Positions 27,746-40,900 of a stretch of DNA of 64,000 bases are shown one piece after another. Origin of the DNA: Chamaea fasciata (Eukaryota; Chordata; Aves; Passeriformes; Sylviidae). The DNA is taken from the NCBI GenBank assembly GCA_029207755.1, contig JARCOQ010000017.1, forward strand, positions 5,034,945 through 5,098,944. The letters run 5' to 3'. The notes below the pieces were generated by a model. The model saw nothing but the letters and a program-made list of their open reading frames with translations, made no database searches and was not told the DNA's origin. A program made the translations under genes and the position numbers. Position 1 is the stretch's first letter. Every line of letters begins with the position of its first letter.

Positions 27746-27929
27746 TTTCCCAGAGGAAGAGGATGCCCAGTCCAACACACAGTGGCTGTGGCTGTGGCTG
27801 GTGTGTTTGCTGGCTCTGTGCACCTTCCTCTAACTGTGTTCCTTGTCACTGACACCAGAGCTGTTGCTGATTCCCTTGGGGAGCCACAGCCACTGTGTGT
27901 TGGACTGGGCGTCCTCTTCCGCTGGGAAA
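27746..27929. repeat. Inverted repeat, 48-bp arms, 88-bp spacer
   Basis: The left arm (27746-27793) and right arm (27882-27929) are reverse complements over 48 bases with about two mismatches. The spacer is 27794-27881. A transcript of either strand would fold into a long hairpin. The same peptide fragment (EEDAQSNTQWLWL) is encoded on the plus strand by the left arm and on the minus strand by the right arm, simply because the arms are inverted copies. There is no sign of a transposase or of terminal duplications, so the origin is unclear. Confidence 0.9.
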
Positions 27930-30900
27930 GGTGTGAGGGGGGCACTGTCCCCCAGTTTGAGGGCACCAGGCTGTGCTGGTCGTGCTGCAGCCGCTCTGAA
28001 TGGAGCCCGGCACAGCTCTGCTGCTCTGCATCTCAACACGCATGAGGATGAGTTCATACCTGCATTTTCCATTTATTTCAGAGCTGGAAAGAGGGAGATT
28101 AGTTGCTACCCAAGACTCTCCTCAGGGCACAAGGCAGTGCTGGATGACAGACGGAGTTTAGCTCCAGCTGCTCATTGTGGGCGCTGCCTATGGGAAATGC
28201 TTTACCTTTTTTTTCTTTTCCTCTGGGATACCTTCAATCCAAGCACAATATTGACAATCAACTCTTCTTTCTGAGATTCCCAGTCCTAATCCATGGGACT
28301 TGCAGAGGGCAAAAGCATTGTAATGAAATATTAGCAAGAGTTGCCTTGGTAACCGCCCAGATGAAGCCCTCTTATATTCACTGAAGTCCTCCCAGCGTGA
28401 CTAATACCTCCTGGGCTGTAGTTACACCAGCCTGAACGTCCTGAATGCATGACCAAGTCAGCAGAGCAAACACACTCAAGCCCCATTTATACAGTTATGG
28501 CTTAATCTGATTATTTGTAGTTTGACCAAGTGCAACAGAAATTTGTGAAGCTTCAGCCTGCAGCTCTTCACTTTCATCTCACTCCTCTCGATAACACAGG
28601 CTAGGCTTTCCCATTCTGCAGTTTTTAGGACAGAAAAGCCCGCAGCTTAACAGCTGAGTGCAAATTGCAGTCATCTGTTAGAATGCATTTGGTAACATTT
28701 TCTTTATCCTGTTAACCTTATCGGCGAGCAGGACACATGGGGAATGCTGAGGGCCTCTGTGCAATGCAGAGTGAGAAACACTCCATGCACAGGTCTCAGC
28801 AGCTCTTCTGCCACAAAATCCACATCTGACCCAGCCTCTCCCCTCAGGTCCCTCGCAGGCTCCCTGGCACTGCAGGCACACTGCTCCCCATCTGCTGTGT
28901 GCAGTCTGAGGTGCTCAGGTACGTGCTGCTGACCCTGTACAGCTTAAGGCTTGCACAAAAGAGAAATTCTCTGTTTGAGCAGGTGCCTATAAAGAAAGCC
29001 GTGGATTGTAGCCCTGCTGTCCCCAGGAAGGCTGGCACCATCCCACCCACAGGGCATTGACAGCAGGGGAAACTTCAGCTTCAGTTCCCCTGTAAACTTC
29101 AGCTGACAGCCCAGAGTACCATCACTGCCCCAGACCTGGACTTGCTCCTTGTGCTGGCTCCCTCCATCCTCACTGTCCACCCTGAGCCTTAACTTTCATT
29201 CTGTGAAGCTCCTTTCACAGTCAGGATTGAGGATTTGTAGGTCCCAGAGAGAACAACTCAGTGAGCGCCCTGATCCTCCCTACTTCTCCCTCTGGCTCTT
29301 ATTTCTGGGAAAACGATTCATTTCCCCGAGCGGGATCAGGGCAGAGTGCCTGTAAGAGGAAGGCTTGCGAGAGCCAGAGTTGTCATCATCCACCAGCACC
29401 AGCTGGCTCACACACTAAATGCACACCACAGGCTGGGAGCTCTGAATAACAGGGATGTTTGTGCCGTTCTTTAGTGTTTGCTCCCCGTGTGCAGCACAAG
29501 ACAGATTTCACACCTGTGTCCACCATCGATAAGAACAACCCATGGTCTGGGCTCCATATCAGGAAAAGATTTCATATATTTCCATTGTCACAGCCATTAA
29601 TCTGAAATCTAAATTGCTTCCTATTTGGGAAAGCATCTGAGGTTTTTTTCCATGCAGATTATTCCTACAGTAGCTTAATAGGAACAGCCAGCTGTTTTGT
29701 GCTTAAAAATAATTCCCTCCAGTAGGAAGAGGTAGCAAATAGGAAAAGAGGTGCTTTCTCCACAATAGAAGGGCTATGAGCCTGTTTCAGGCATCACAGA
29801 GAGAGATGGTGCCACAGCAAAGAACTTAAATTATGTCTGAGACTCAAATCCCTTCACTACTTCTTCCCTGCATGACCTTGGACACATCACTTAACTTTTT
29901 CTTTCCCTCTTTGCATCAACTCAAAATGAAAAGGAGTAGCAGTCGCAGGGGTATGATAAGAATAAAAGCTGTGAGATGCTCAAACATCCAATGCAGGTGC
30001 ATTTTAAAGTTTGTAAAAAATGGATTTAACAGCTGAGCCCTGCTTGGACCCCATAGGTACAGTAAACTTCAGTGAAAATCCCTCATATTCTGCCCAGCCT
30101 CTTCACCTTTCAGGAGATCAAGCAGCAAACACAAGAACTGATTGTGTGTCAGGGTTTACACAGATCAGAAACAAAATGAGCCTTAAACTCATTCCCAAGG
30201 GCTGGTGAATGGAAAAGTCATGTCCAGGTCTGATCTCAGGGCAGCCTGGGGGGTTCTCCAGGCTGGGAGTTCAGGAGGTTGCAGTGGGATGTTTCTCTGA
30301 AAACAGCCTTGGTACACTGGAGAACCTTGGATCATCCCAGAGGATGAGCTGAAGTGCAGAATGTCTGCGGCCCGGGAGGTCAGGAACCCTCTTCCATACC
30401 AGGGAGAAACACTTTGTGGTGCTTCAGTGCTAAACTCTGAGTGCAGTTTTCCAGCCATAACACTTCAAATAAGGCAGCTGGAAACACAACACCGAGAGCC
30501 CTGGGCTCGTTCTTTGGCGACTGGTTTTCCCTTGCCATAAGCTCCAATTTCCTCAGCACTTTAGGGCAGGTTTATGTTGTGCATTACCTTTGTACAGTCC
30601 GAGTAACCCAAGAAATCTCAAACTCAAACGCCTGGTTTGCTGGGATAGATCCTATTACTGCTTTTAAACGCATTCATATAAAGGATGATATTTTAAATAA
30701 TGAAAAAAGAAACCTCATAATCACAGCCAGGCTATTTGTGGGAGGTTTCTTCTCAGTTTTCAAAGATCCTTGAAAAGCTGGCAAGGAAACCAAAAGCTAT
30801 TTTACTTTCTTTAGGAGCACTAAAGGGAAAAAGGTACTTTGCGGATTAGGAGATTAAAATTACAAATACACCGTCTGATAATTTTATAGTAATTAAAGTA

Positions 30901-33900
30901 ATTAACTTGATTGTGTGCTACCATTTCAGCTGGCTTGGGCTTTCAGGATCTTATTTAAAGGAGCCACATCATTAAAGAACTTCAGATGTGGAATTACTGC
31001 TGAGAGATATCCACTCTGGATTGATCCATAGCTCTGAACCCTTAAGGACTCCCAAGATGAAAGCCATTTGGGAACTCCTTATGTGATTTATGCCCATAGT
31101 GCCTGACATCCTCATCTTCATGGCAGGGCATTTATTCCTTGCCTAATGAGGTGAAGGCCAGGCCTGCCACACTTGCTGTGGAAGCAGAGAGGTTATGGGC
31201 TTGTGCCCATTGGCATTCCTGACTTGGGCTCTGCACTTCAAGAATGAGGTGCAAATAAAGCAATTTAATTAGTTCTTGCCTGCTTCTGCTAAACAGCTCT
31301 CGAGGGAGGGATGCAGAGACAGTGTAATAAGGAGGATATGTGATTTGCATGCTAACAAAGGCACGCACACTTTCTCTGGACAAGCCTTGACTTGATACCA
31401 AGATTAGAACTCGCACTAAACCCATCTGTGTTCCAAAGTGAGCCTGCCACACACAGCAGCAGGAGTTTCACAGGGGTTTAAAGTTAATTACACTCCATTC
31501 TGCTTCTGCTCTTTAATGTCTCCCTGGCTGTTCCCTGGCCTGCAGCTCCCTGAAAAAGCAGAGTAAGTGCTTTAGGGTGTTTATCAAATCCTTATTATTA
31601 CAGGCCCTCTCTGGCTTTGGGAGAGGAAGCGTCAGAGTCCCTTTTGCTGTTTGTGGATGGTGCTTGGGGCCACAGGGAGTGGAGGGGACCTGCTCCCCGC
31701 ACAGGAGGGACTGAGGCTGTGGCTCCACAACATGTTGTCTTTGGCAGCAGCGCTGACACAATCAGCGTTCGCCCTTCTTCCCCTCCTGCTTGTGCCAACA
31801 GAACCATTTGTGGAACCAGGTTGTGAACTGACCCAGCTATAAAAAGGGGTGTAAACAATCCTTTTACAGTTTGTTTTTTTTAAGCTCTCCTAACCCATTT
31901 AAGGAATAGCCCTCTCTGTGAGTCTGCACAAGTCAGGCTTCTGGAAGCACAACTATTTCTGTGCGAGGCTGGTAACACAGGTAAGCACTGCTAGCTGCTG
32001 AAAGGGACGTCCAGCTCTTGCTGATTTAAGACAGGAGTTCCTAATATTAGTAGAAATGATGCATAGACAAGTGGAGTGTCATTAGGCCAGAACTGAAAGT
32101 GATCCGTCTGTTTTGCAGGAGAAAGACAGGTCAATGCACTTCAAGCAGAGTTTCTAATTCTTAGAGCATACATAAGCTGTGCTGTTTCAGCCAGCCTTAC
32201 AGATCTTGTCAGGGCAAAATCCCAAATGTTTTGCTGGAATAGTCTCCAGCCAAATCCAGATTTTCAATGGGGATGGCTGAGTTTGTCAGGAAAGATAAAT
32301 GAGCTCCAGTAATCAGCAGCAAAACAGAAAAAAAACCCTCAAAATATTTTAAGTGCTTATCTGGAGTCTGGATTAAGTCCTTGATTTTCATGAGTTTCCT
32401 ATGTGGTCATGGAAGGATTGCTTGCCTGCACCCCAGTTTCCCAGATCGAAAGCAGATACAATCAGACTGCAAACATATTGAAGTAAAACACTCTCCCAGG
32501 ATAACAGGAAAAAGACTCACCAACAGCACATGGCATCAGCAGAGAACCCAAGGGAGCTTGTCCCCACTGCAGGGACAAGATGGCAACAGAATCTCACAGG
32601 AGTTTCAAAGCACAGCCATGTTCTCATGGAAGATTCTGGGTGGTCTATGATGCAGCTTACATTGATAATTTGCAAGAAAACACCATCTTGGCAACATACC
32701 TCAAACACCTTCCTACTAAATGAAAGCCTGACTTTGTCCCTGGAGCTGTTGAACCTGACACAGCTGCTCTGAACGCAGTCCAAGGGCCCTGCAGAGGTGG
32801 GAGGTACGGGGGAAAACCCTGCAGAAGTGTAGGTGAAACAACTTCCTCATTTCCCCCAAATCCCTCAGCTCACAGCCCGAGCATGGCTTCTGCACTGCAG
32901 GTTCAGCCACACCACAAGTGCCTGATGGGTTTGTTCCCTGCAGATATTCCCTGACCCACCAAACCACCTGCACCAGCTGGACTTGGGACCTTCACCCCAA
33001 GACTCCATCCCATCCCAAAGGATGGGACCATCTCTTGTTGAGTGCATTTTCCCCTTCCCCAACCTGCCTTACTGTCACCAACGAGCAGAAACTTAATTTC
33101 AAACCCAAATATTCCACATATGCAGTGGGCTGGATTTTTCAAAGGCTGCAGCTGTCATAACCCAGTTCCCAACTATTCAATTTTTGGGAAGATCCACCTT
33201 CACATTTTTTGACACCAGAGTATTTCTATTTCACAAAGTGTACTAAAGGACTGAGTTTGGGTTTGGGTTTTTTTGAGAGAGATGTGACTTGCAATCTGCA
33301 TTTGTACACTGTAAAATGGTTCCATTGCAAGGTAAAATATGAACTTCTGAAAATCAGACGTGCAACACGAGACACAAGATCAATAGCTGTGTTTGGAAGT
33401 TCTGCCTGGTGTGCAAAAGACTGGGAGAAAAGGATTCCACATGAATACTCTGAAATGTATAGCATGACAGAGAGTTGCTGTTCTGCCAGAGAGCAGTGAT
33501 GCTTTTGAGTCAAAACTCCTTCCCTGAGAGCACCACTGCACGACCTGAGCCAGCAGTAAAACCCCAAATTCTTTGACAAGTACATACATCCTGTTGCCCT
33601 GCTCCACAACTGCGGAAATCATCATTTCCACGAGTCATTTACACAAGGTTACAGTGAACCCGTGCCAGACTTCTTTAGAAATACTTGAAAATCCTCCATG
33701 AACATCTCCAGACAGCAAGTTTGAAAGGAGATGAGCTGGGGAATAGCACAGGCCCCACCAAGGAAAAGGAATCCCTGCAGAATTCCTCAGGAATGCAGAA
33801 AAACCTCACAACTCTTCCCAATATTTTTTCTGCTCTTTTGGTGATTACTAATCTTTATGGAGTTTACATTCCATCTATCATTTTTATAACCAGAGATCAG

Positions 33901-34196
33901 AGAGGGATTATGACTGGGGGATGCAAGCTATTCACACAGAGACCCTGTTTATCTTAGCAAAGAGCAGCTCTTTCTACTTTAACCATTTATAAGGTGGCAG
34001 AGAAACCATCTTGGGCATGTTCAGAGCTAATTTGTTGTCCTACACCAGAAATTTAGGTGGTGCCATTTTTATTTTGTCAGAAGCATCTCTAACACACAGC
34101 AGTCAAAACAAGGACATGCCCCAGCAGATTGTCATTTTTACATCCAGTTCACATCCCGTGTTTTTTTGGGTTTGTTTTGTTTTGGTGTTTTTTGGT

Positions 34197-34197
<1 letters not shown>
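27930..34197. other. Intergenic DNA, second part
   Basis: No coding exon was recognised. It contains an RFX-type X-box match at 28340-28353, an AT-rich block with repeated TAATTA-like cores at 30,850-30,930 and an octamer-like atttgcat near 31,340. These are candidate regulatory sequences only. The open frames are short and of ordinary composition. Confidence 0.55.
28340..28353. promoter_or_regulatory. RFX-type X-box motif
   Basis: The 14-mer GTTGCCTTGGTAAC has the two inverted half-sites of the RFX X-box (GTTGCC and GGTAAC around a two-base spacer). RFX factors control ciliary genes and MHC class II. No promoter is evident beside it, so it could be an enhancer site or a chance match. Confidence 0.4.

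Positions 34198-34237
<40 letters not shown>
34198..34237. repeat. Poly-T tract (T40)
   Basis: This is a run of 40 thymines, preceded from about 34,160 by T-rich sequence with interspersed gg dinucleotides. It could be the reversed poly-A tail of an old retrocopy, but no body sequence is recognisable. Such a run is also prone to sequencing-length error. Confidence 0.9.
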
Positions 34238-34243
<6 letters not shown>

Positions 34244-34674
34244 GCATCAATAATTGCATCCCTTCTCCCACACTGGGAGTGTGCTGGGAGCTGGAAGTGC
34301 TCTGACGATGGAGAGCTGTGACCCCGGGACCTCTGGCAGTCATAATTTAGAGAAGTCACAGTGCAGATCTAAATTCATACTAAATCTACCCCTTGGGGGC
34401 TCGCCGCGGCCAGAGCTCGGCTGCAAGAAAACCGGGCTGCCCAAATTGACCAGACAGGAACCGAAATCCAGCCCCCTGAAATCCAGCTGGTTTTGGTGCG
34501 TCTCAATCACCCATGCCTCGGATGAAAAGGTTGGTTACTTAAAATGCGGCTGCCACCTCTTAATGGTAACAATGATGTTTGAAAAGGTTCCTTTGATCTT
34601 CAGCAAACACTACAGCCCTGATACCAGAAATACTTGAGCCACCCAGATTCCACTTCCCGTGAAGCTGAGAGGAT

Positions 34675-34770
34675 AAAAGAAAAAAAGAAAAAAAAAATCA
34701 AAGAAAACAAACACCAGCAGGGAAAACAAAACAACAACAAAAAGAGGAGCAAGATTTTTTTTTTTTTTAA
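34675..34770. repeat. A-rich low-complexity tract
   Basis: This is a purine and A-rich stretch (aaaaga, aacaacaacaa) ending next to a T run at about 34,757-34,768. It is low-complexity sequence with no coding meaning. Confidence 0.75.
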
Positions 34771-37162
34771 GAAAATATCTGTAAATATTCAGTGGCTAAG
34801 AAATGAAATTGATTCCCTGATGCACAGCAGCATCCTCTTAAATATCAGGGAGAACAGTGCCTGCTTTAATCCATAAATTTACATGTAATGGGAATAAAGC
34901 AACTGATGAAGAGAAAGAAAAGGGACCTCAGGAGAGGTTTTGGAAGAGAGGGGGATTCCAGGTTACAGCAAAAAGGGAGAGTCAGGATTTAATGCTTTTA
35001 AGGTCATAGTGCAGACTTTCTGAGGAGTGGATTTCCCCCCAGTATTTTCTTGCGGAGGGCCCTGATAGCTTTGAAGTGCTATATAAATTATACAATAACC
35101 ATGAAGAGTGGGACTTACCGGCCTGATAGCAAGTCCTTCAAGTAAATACTTTTACCCTAATTTAAAGACCCCTCCCTCCGTACAGATACTCACGCTACTT
35201 CAAAGGAAGCTGGCACCCACTCATTTCTCCTGCCAGGTGTGTTTTTTTATCTCCTGCCTAGCTATTGTTCCTGTGGGAATCTTGCAGCTGGTACCCTCAG
35301 CAGGCACAAAACCTGCCCAGCCCACCCTGAGCCACTCCAGCGGGGTGGGATTGCAGCTCTCCTGCCTGTGCACAGCCAGGAATGGGCACCAGGCTCTTCT
35401 TTTGTGCTTTGCTTTGAGATAAACCACGAGACTGAGCTGCTATAACACCTGGAAAACAGCATTAAATAGAAAATCTGAACGTCTTGAGTTGATGGGGAGA
35501 GGAGGAGTTGCCTCGAAACAGAACCCAAGCCCCAGCATTTAGGAAGGAGGTGCCTGCTTGCAGGTCTGGGAGGTGCTCTGCATCCCACAGAGGTGACCAG
35601 AAATCTTCTAACACAGCTCTTAACCACCCTCAGCATGAGCAAATCCGGCACTAGGCATCCCTCCTGAAGAACAGATCATCTGTGGATTGGGGGTGCAGTG
35701 TCAGGACCCCCAGGGCAGAGAGGAGCTGCTCCCTGTAAGGGGAGAAGTGTCCCTGGGCTACAGCACAGCCCTACAACACGGAGCCGAGGCTTCCCAGGGC
35801 ACCCTCCGCACGCTCCCCACTCCCAGCCCTGCAGGTATGAACACCCACAGCCCCTCCCCACCTCCCCCACGGCCCGCGGGGGCATTTGCACTCACCAACA
35901 GGCCCTGGGGACAGCCCCAGACAGCTCCGGAGGCAAAGGTTACAGGTGTGCCCCACTGCTCCCTCCAGGGTGAACCCATGGAGCCCGGGGTGACAGCTTG
36001 ATGAATGACATGCCACATGAAGGCTGGCAGCTTCTTTGCCTGGGAGGAGCACAGAGGTTCAGGAGCATTTTTCTCCTCTGAAATCACCTCCCTGCCTGCC
36101 TGCCATCTCTAGCCCCTGCAGGTCTGGTTTTTTCCCCTTAATAAAATGTTTTCAAGACAAAATGTACCACAAGATTCCCCCCTCCTTGAGATGAAGACAG
36201 TCAGCATTCCAGGGATTTCCATGCATCGTGGCTGGTTGTTTTCCCAGTCACCTCCTGGCACAAGGCAGCTGTGGCAAAGGGGACAACTGCCACTGGTGAC
36301 CTGGCACTTCCTGCACCTTTCTTTGGGAGAAATAGGAGAGAGAGGACAGACCCTCGTCCCACAGGTCACTCCTGGTTATTCAGAGCACGATAATCTGTGC
36401 ATGTCTGCTTTATCTTCTTCCCAGTTTGGATACTGGCTCTTTCTAGCTGTGAAAAGGAGCTGGAGGCTGGTGATTACCCTTCACTTCCAGAACAGGTGGG
36501 AGCAGGAATCACAGGAGCACAAGCCATTAACTCCAGTCCCATTCATACTTCAGGCAAAGCAGAGAGATGCTGCTTTATGAGAACCAAAGAATCACTTCAG
36601 AGTCCTTTCCTCCTTTAGAGAAGAGGCATTCTGTCAGCAAGAGACTCCCCAGGCAGCTATGGATCCAACCCAGGGATCTGCACAGCCCCACCATGCAGCC
36701 TCAGCTCCTCACCTCAGTAAAAAATTGACAGAAAAAGCCAGGTCCACATAGACAATCACTGTATTTTTTTTTTAAATTGAAGGTGGGAAATCAGCAAGAC
36801 TACAGAATTCTTTTTTACCAGTGGAAAAAAGCCAAAGCAAGAAACACCAAGGAAAAGCCTAGCACCTGAAGCTGCGGGCATCACTCAGAAAACTGTGTTG
36901 TAGCAGTGACACAAATGGGTGGGAAAGGACAGCCTGCAGCTCTCCACCACATCCAGAAGGACCAGTGCCCATCCCCCTCTGCTTTGGCAGTTTCAAGTGA
37001 CATTTCCAACCATGGCTCATAAATCTCGGCTAAGCAGGGCATTTCCTTAGGCCCCCTATCTTTGTTTAATCACTGTCTCTAGACCATGCTGACTTCCCAG
37101 GTCTTGCAGGCAATAGCTCAGCGGTTCCAGCAAGTGACAGGGATGAATGATGACCCCAAGAA

Positions 37163-37256
37163 CCACCCCAGGGCCCCACGTATCACCCTATGAACCACCC
37201 CATGATCCACCCCAGGACCCCATGTACCACCCCATGGCCCCATGATCCACCCCACA
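37163..37256. repeat. C-rich degenerate ~20-bp tandem repeat
   Basis: About four to five degenerate units share ccacccca(t/g)g and a following cccca. The clearest two begin at about 37,207 and 37,227. The array is imperfect and short. Confidence 0.7.
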
Positions 37257-37897
37257 GCTCGGGCTGCTGCCGCCTTTGCTCACACACAAGAACAGGCATC
37301 TGCACCCACCCTGTGCTCCTGGTCAGGGCTCCCAGCAGTGCCTGGACAAAGCTTTACTGTTCCATATATCCTCTTGTGTGGTTTACCATGCACCATCTCC
37401 CATGATGACAAAGATTAAATGAGTCATTCTTTAGCAAGGGTTTAGCTGGCCAAACACAGCCTCATGGGGCTCTCTGGTTGTAGCTCAAGCTACTTAAATC
37501 TGTTCTGCATTAGATTCCCCTAAACCAAAGAGGGTTAATTTAAAACTTGTGTTGGGGTGATATCACAGCTTTCAGAGCAGATTTGATAAAACCCAGAGTG
37601 CTGCAAGACCCAATGTGGTAAAAATGAGTTTTCAGGAGGGTGCCCGAGTCAGCCAAACAGCCTGCTCTTCTGAGAGAATGGGAATCTGACTCAAAATGCA
37701 CCTCGCTTAGGTCATGTCTGATACCAATCCATGGGAAAAAGTTGGTATTAGCACAAGGCCCGGTAGTGAAGAGTTTAACTTGTCCAAGTCTGGGGACTGT
37801 TCTTTGAGTTTTCAGTGAGCGCCTGCTATTAAAATCCTTGTGCTGTAAATAGTCCAAAATCAACTATAATTTTAGCCTGTGACTCAAGCAGAATTAA

Positions 37898-37945
37898 AAA
37901 AACAAAAAACAAACAAACAAACAAAAAAAACCCCAAAAACGAAAC
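37898..37945. repeat. AAAC-type simple repeat
   Basis: A-rich tract with several consecutive aaac units (aaacaaacaaacaaac). It is a microsatellite. Confidence 0.8.
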
Positions 37946-40900
37946 CACCACAAAAACATTTTAAAAGCAAAGCAAAAGATGCTTCACTTTCATTTCTGAG
38001 TTACAAAGCAGCTGAGACTGCACGGGGGGAGGGGACACTAATTCACCTACAGAAGTAATGAATGAGGCAGTGGCTTATATTTAATGAGTTTTAAACATAT
38101 TGGCCATAACACTCCAGGGAATACAGTGTCCCATGCATCCTGGGATTTTCCATCATTGGAAGACTCCAGCCTAACATTTAAAAATTAGAGATTGGTGTTT
38201 GCACGGGATAATAGTTTAATCTTTTTAACAATGGAACTGCCTGGCTGGCAGTGGTGGGGAGGATTAGGTATTAAGATGCAGTTTTATGAATGGGGACAAT
38301 CAGTCAGAGCTGTCAAGTTGGTTTTGTTTGGATTACCAAAGTAATATCCAGAAGTGAAGGTGTTCATAGGAAACCAGATGCCAGATGCAGCAGGGCTTTG
38401 CCTTGCAGCAATTAGCAAACAGGTGAAGAGTCATTACAAAAGAAACTCACCGTGTGCATACACAGACACGAAAATATTTGCAAGCAGAAATCAAACAGGG
38501 CAAAATAGACTGTCCTAATGTCACTTTCAGAAAGCATCTAGTACAGATCTCCCTCTTGCCCCAATCCCACTGGCTACCCTGAGCCATGCTGCATATTTAC
38601 CTCAATATAAACCCATTAAAAGTGGTGCCCTGTGTGCTAACCAACACCGCACCAGGACATGCTGAGCTGTTCCTACATGCACAGGACTTGTACTTGGGCA
38701 ATAAAGTGCACAGGCTGTTGTACCACATTTGCCTCCACACCTGCTCCTTTGTTGAGTGAATTTGCTTGGAAGGAGCAGCGCAGTCTCAGCTAAGACACAG
38801 CCATAGCAGGATGAGCTGGACTCTAATATTAATTTCTGACTTTTGTCCCCTGGACCAGTTCCTGAAGTGGGCATCTCTCCCTTCAGCTCAAAGACATCAC
38901 ACTTGTCTGAGTACAAGTTGATCTTTCAGAACACTTGGGGGGGAAAAAACCACACCACAGATGGTAGAAAAAGGATATTCTCAGCTGCCTCCGTTCCCAA
39001 CACTGCCGCAAAACTAGAAACACATGAGCAGGTGAAGTCAGAGCACACAGGCAGACACTGTCTGTCATCGGCACAGCACAAATGGCCCCTACAATTAAGA
39101 GCACAGGCTCTGTCTGGTTCTGGCATCATTCATTTCTGATAGCTGCTGCCATACGAGATGCTCTAGGTGAAACGAAACCTGGAAAACCATCATAATATAT
39201 CACTTTTATCCCAATATCTGAAGTGAAAAGTATGCTTCTGCTGGAATGTGACAATTTAAGTGTTGTTCCTGTCAATCTCCAAAAGCACTTGCAGTCACAT
39301 TGAGCTGCCCAAACTTCTTTGCTCCATTTGAAAATTTATGAGTAATAAAAAACCAGTGTTAGGTGATGAGCAGAGGGGATAGGTGATGCTGACGTGAAGT
39401 AGAATATGAAGTCTTGGGGACTTCTCTGCACCTCCTCACTCTGCAAGCACCCGTCCCTTGTAATATTTTGATATATGTGGTCTTGGTTGAGAAGAACAGA
39501 GACAAGTGGAAACAGTAGGAAAAATGTGGTGTCTGAGCATGTCTGTGTCTAAACAGTGTGACTGGGGCGGAGGCAGGGAAGAGAATAGGTTTAGAACCCT
39601 GGGGGAGCTCCCTGATGGGCGACCTGCAGGGCCTCTCCTGTGCGACGATGGTAACTAAACAATTCCCATTAACTGGGGGAATGACTTCTCCTCCCCACCC
39701 CAGAGCCTCGATCAGAGAGCACACTGTGTTCACAGCCTGTGCACTCCCATCCCCACACACCCTTTTTCCATGTGGGAAGCCTGAGGGCGGCCAAACAAAG
39801 GGATTTTTCAAATTTCATGTACTGTAAGTGCCACAGCTACGAGCAAGATGAAAACAGGACCCAGCCTCTGTCTCCTCTCCAAACCCGCTCCTGCAGAGGC
39901 ACTGCCTGTGCCAGGGCAGTTGCATGTCCTTTATCTCTGCAAACAGGGTCCTCAGCTCCCCATTCAGCCTGGTACATCCAGCACAGGGTTTAGTTAATCA
40001 TCCACAGCCAGAACACAGCCCTCTTTGTCAGAGCCCCGCGGGTGTAGAAGACTCTTCAGGGAAAGGGTGGGCATCACTTGAAATTATGACACTAACGAGG
40101 GTCAAACACTCCTTGTTTCCCTTCCATTAGTCTCATTGAGCCTGTGCAACACAGTGGAAAACCTGCATCTGCCTCTGGGCACGGAGCAGGGCTGTGCCCA
40201 CTGAGGGGACCCTCCCCACAGTGCCAGGGCTGGGCTCTGGGCACGGGCAGGCTGGCAAGGGTGGCTTGTGGCCAAGCACACCGTGGCTCTGGCTCCCTTC
40301 CCCAGGGAGGGACACCTGTGCATGGCACCAGAAAACTGGGAGAGGGCTCCTGGCCCAGCTGTCACTCCCAGTACTCTTGTCTTGGAGGGAAAGATGCATG
40401 TCATCAATGCCACAAGACTGGCTGTCACTGAAGACACTTGGGTGTAAAAAAATCTGTATCCACATGTGCCTGGCAGCACCCCTCCAGCTCAGAGGGGATG
40501 GAGCAAGTTGGATTTTCCAAATTTTTTGATTGCTGTCTTGAAAACTGCCGTGTTTCGTCCCTTGCCTTCCCACTGCATATATGGCCTCCCTTCTTTTGGG
40601 ATGAGGCATAAATCCTTCATTAACAGACTGGGGTTTGATGGAAACTCCATCAGCCTCTTCTCAACCAACTACACCATGACAGCTCCTCAGCTCAATATCT
40701 TCTTGAAAGCTTTATTATTCTGCCTGCTGAAGTGCAGCAACTCAAGCAATAGTTTCTAGAAGTGTCTCCTTTGGGACCGAACCTCAAAACAGCCCAAACC
40801 ACTCCACAAATGCTCCCCACATTGCTTGTGTTCAATCACAAGTCTTAAGGGGAAAGCCCAAGTCATGGTGGCCTGAGGTGAAGCCAAAGTGGACATGGTG

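Noticed and set aside
40133..40609. 158-codon minus-strand open frame
   Set aside because: No domain, no splice or promoter context, and several overlapping frames of similar length are open in the same GC-rich stretch, which points to composition.
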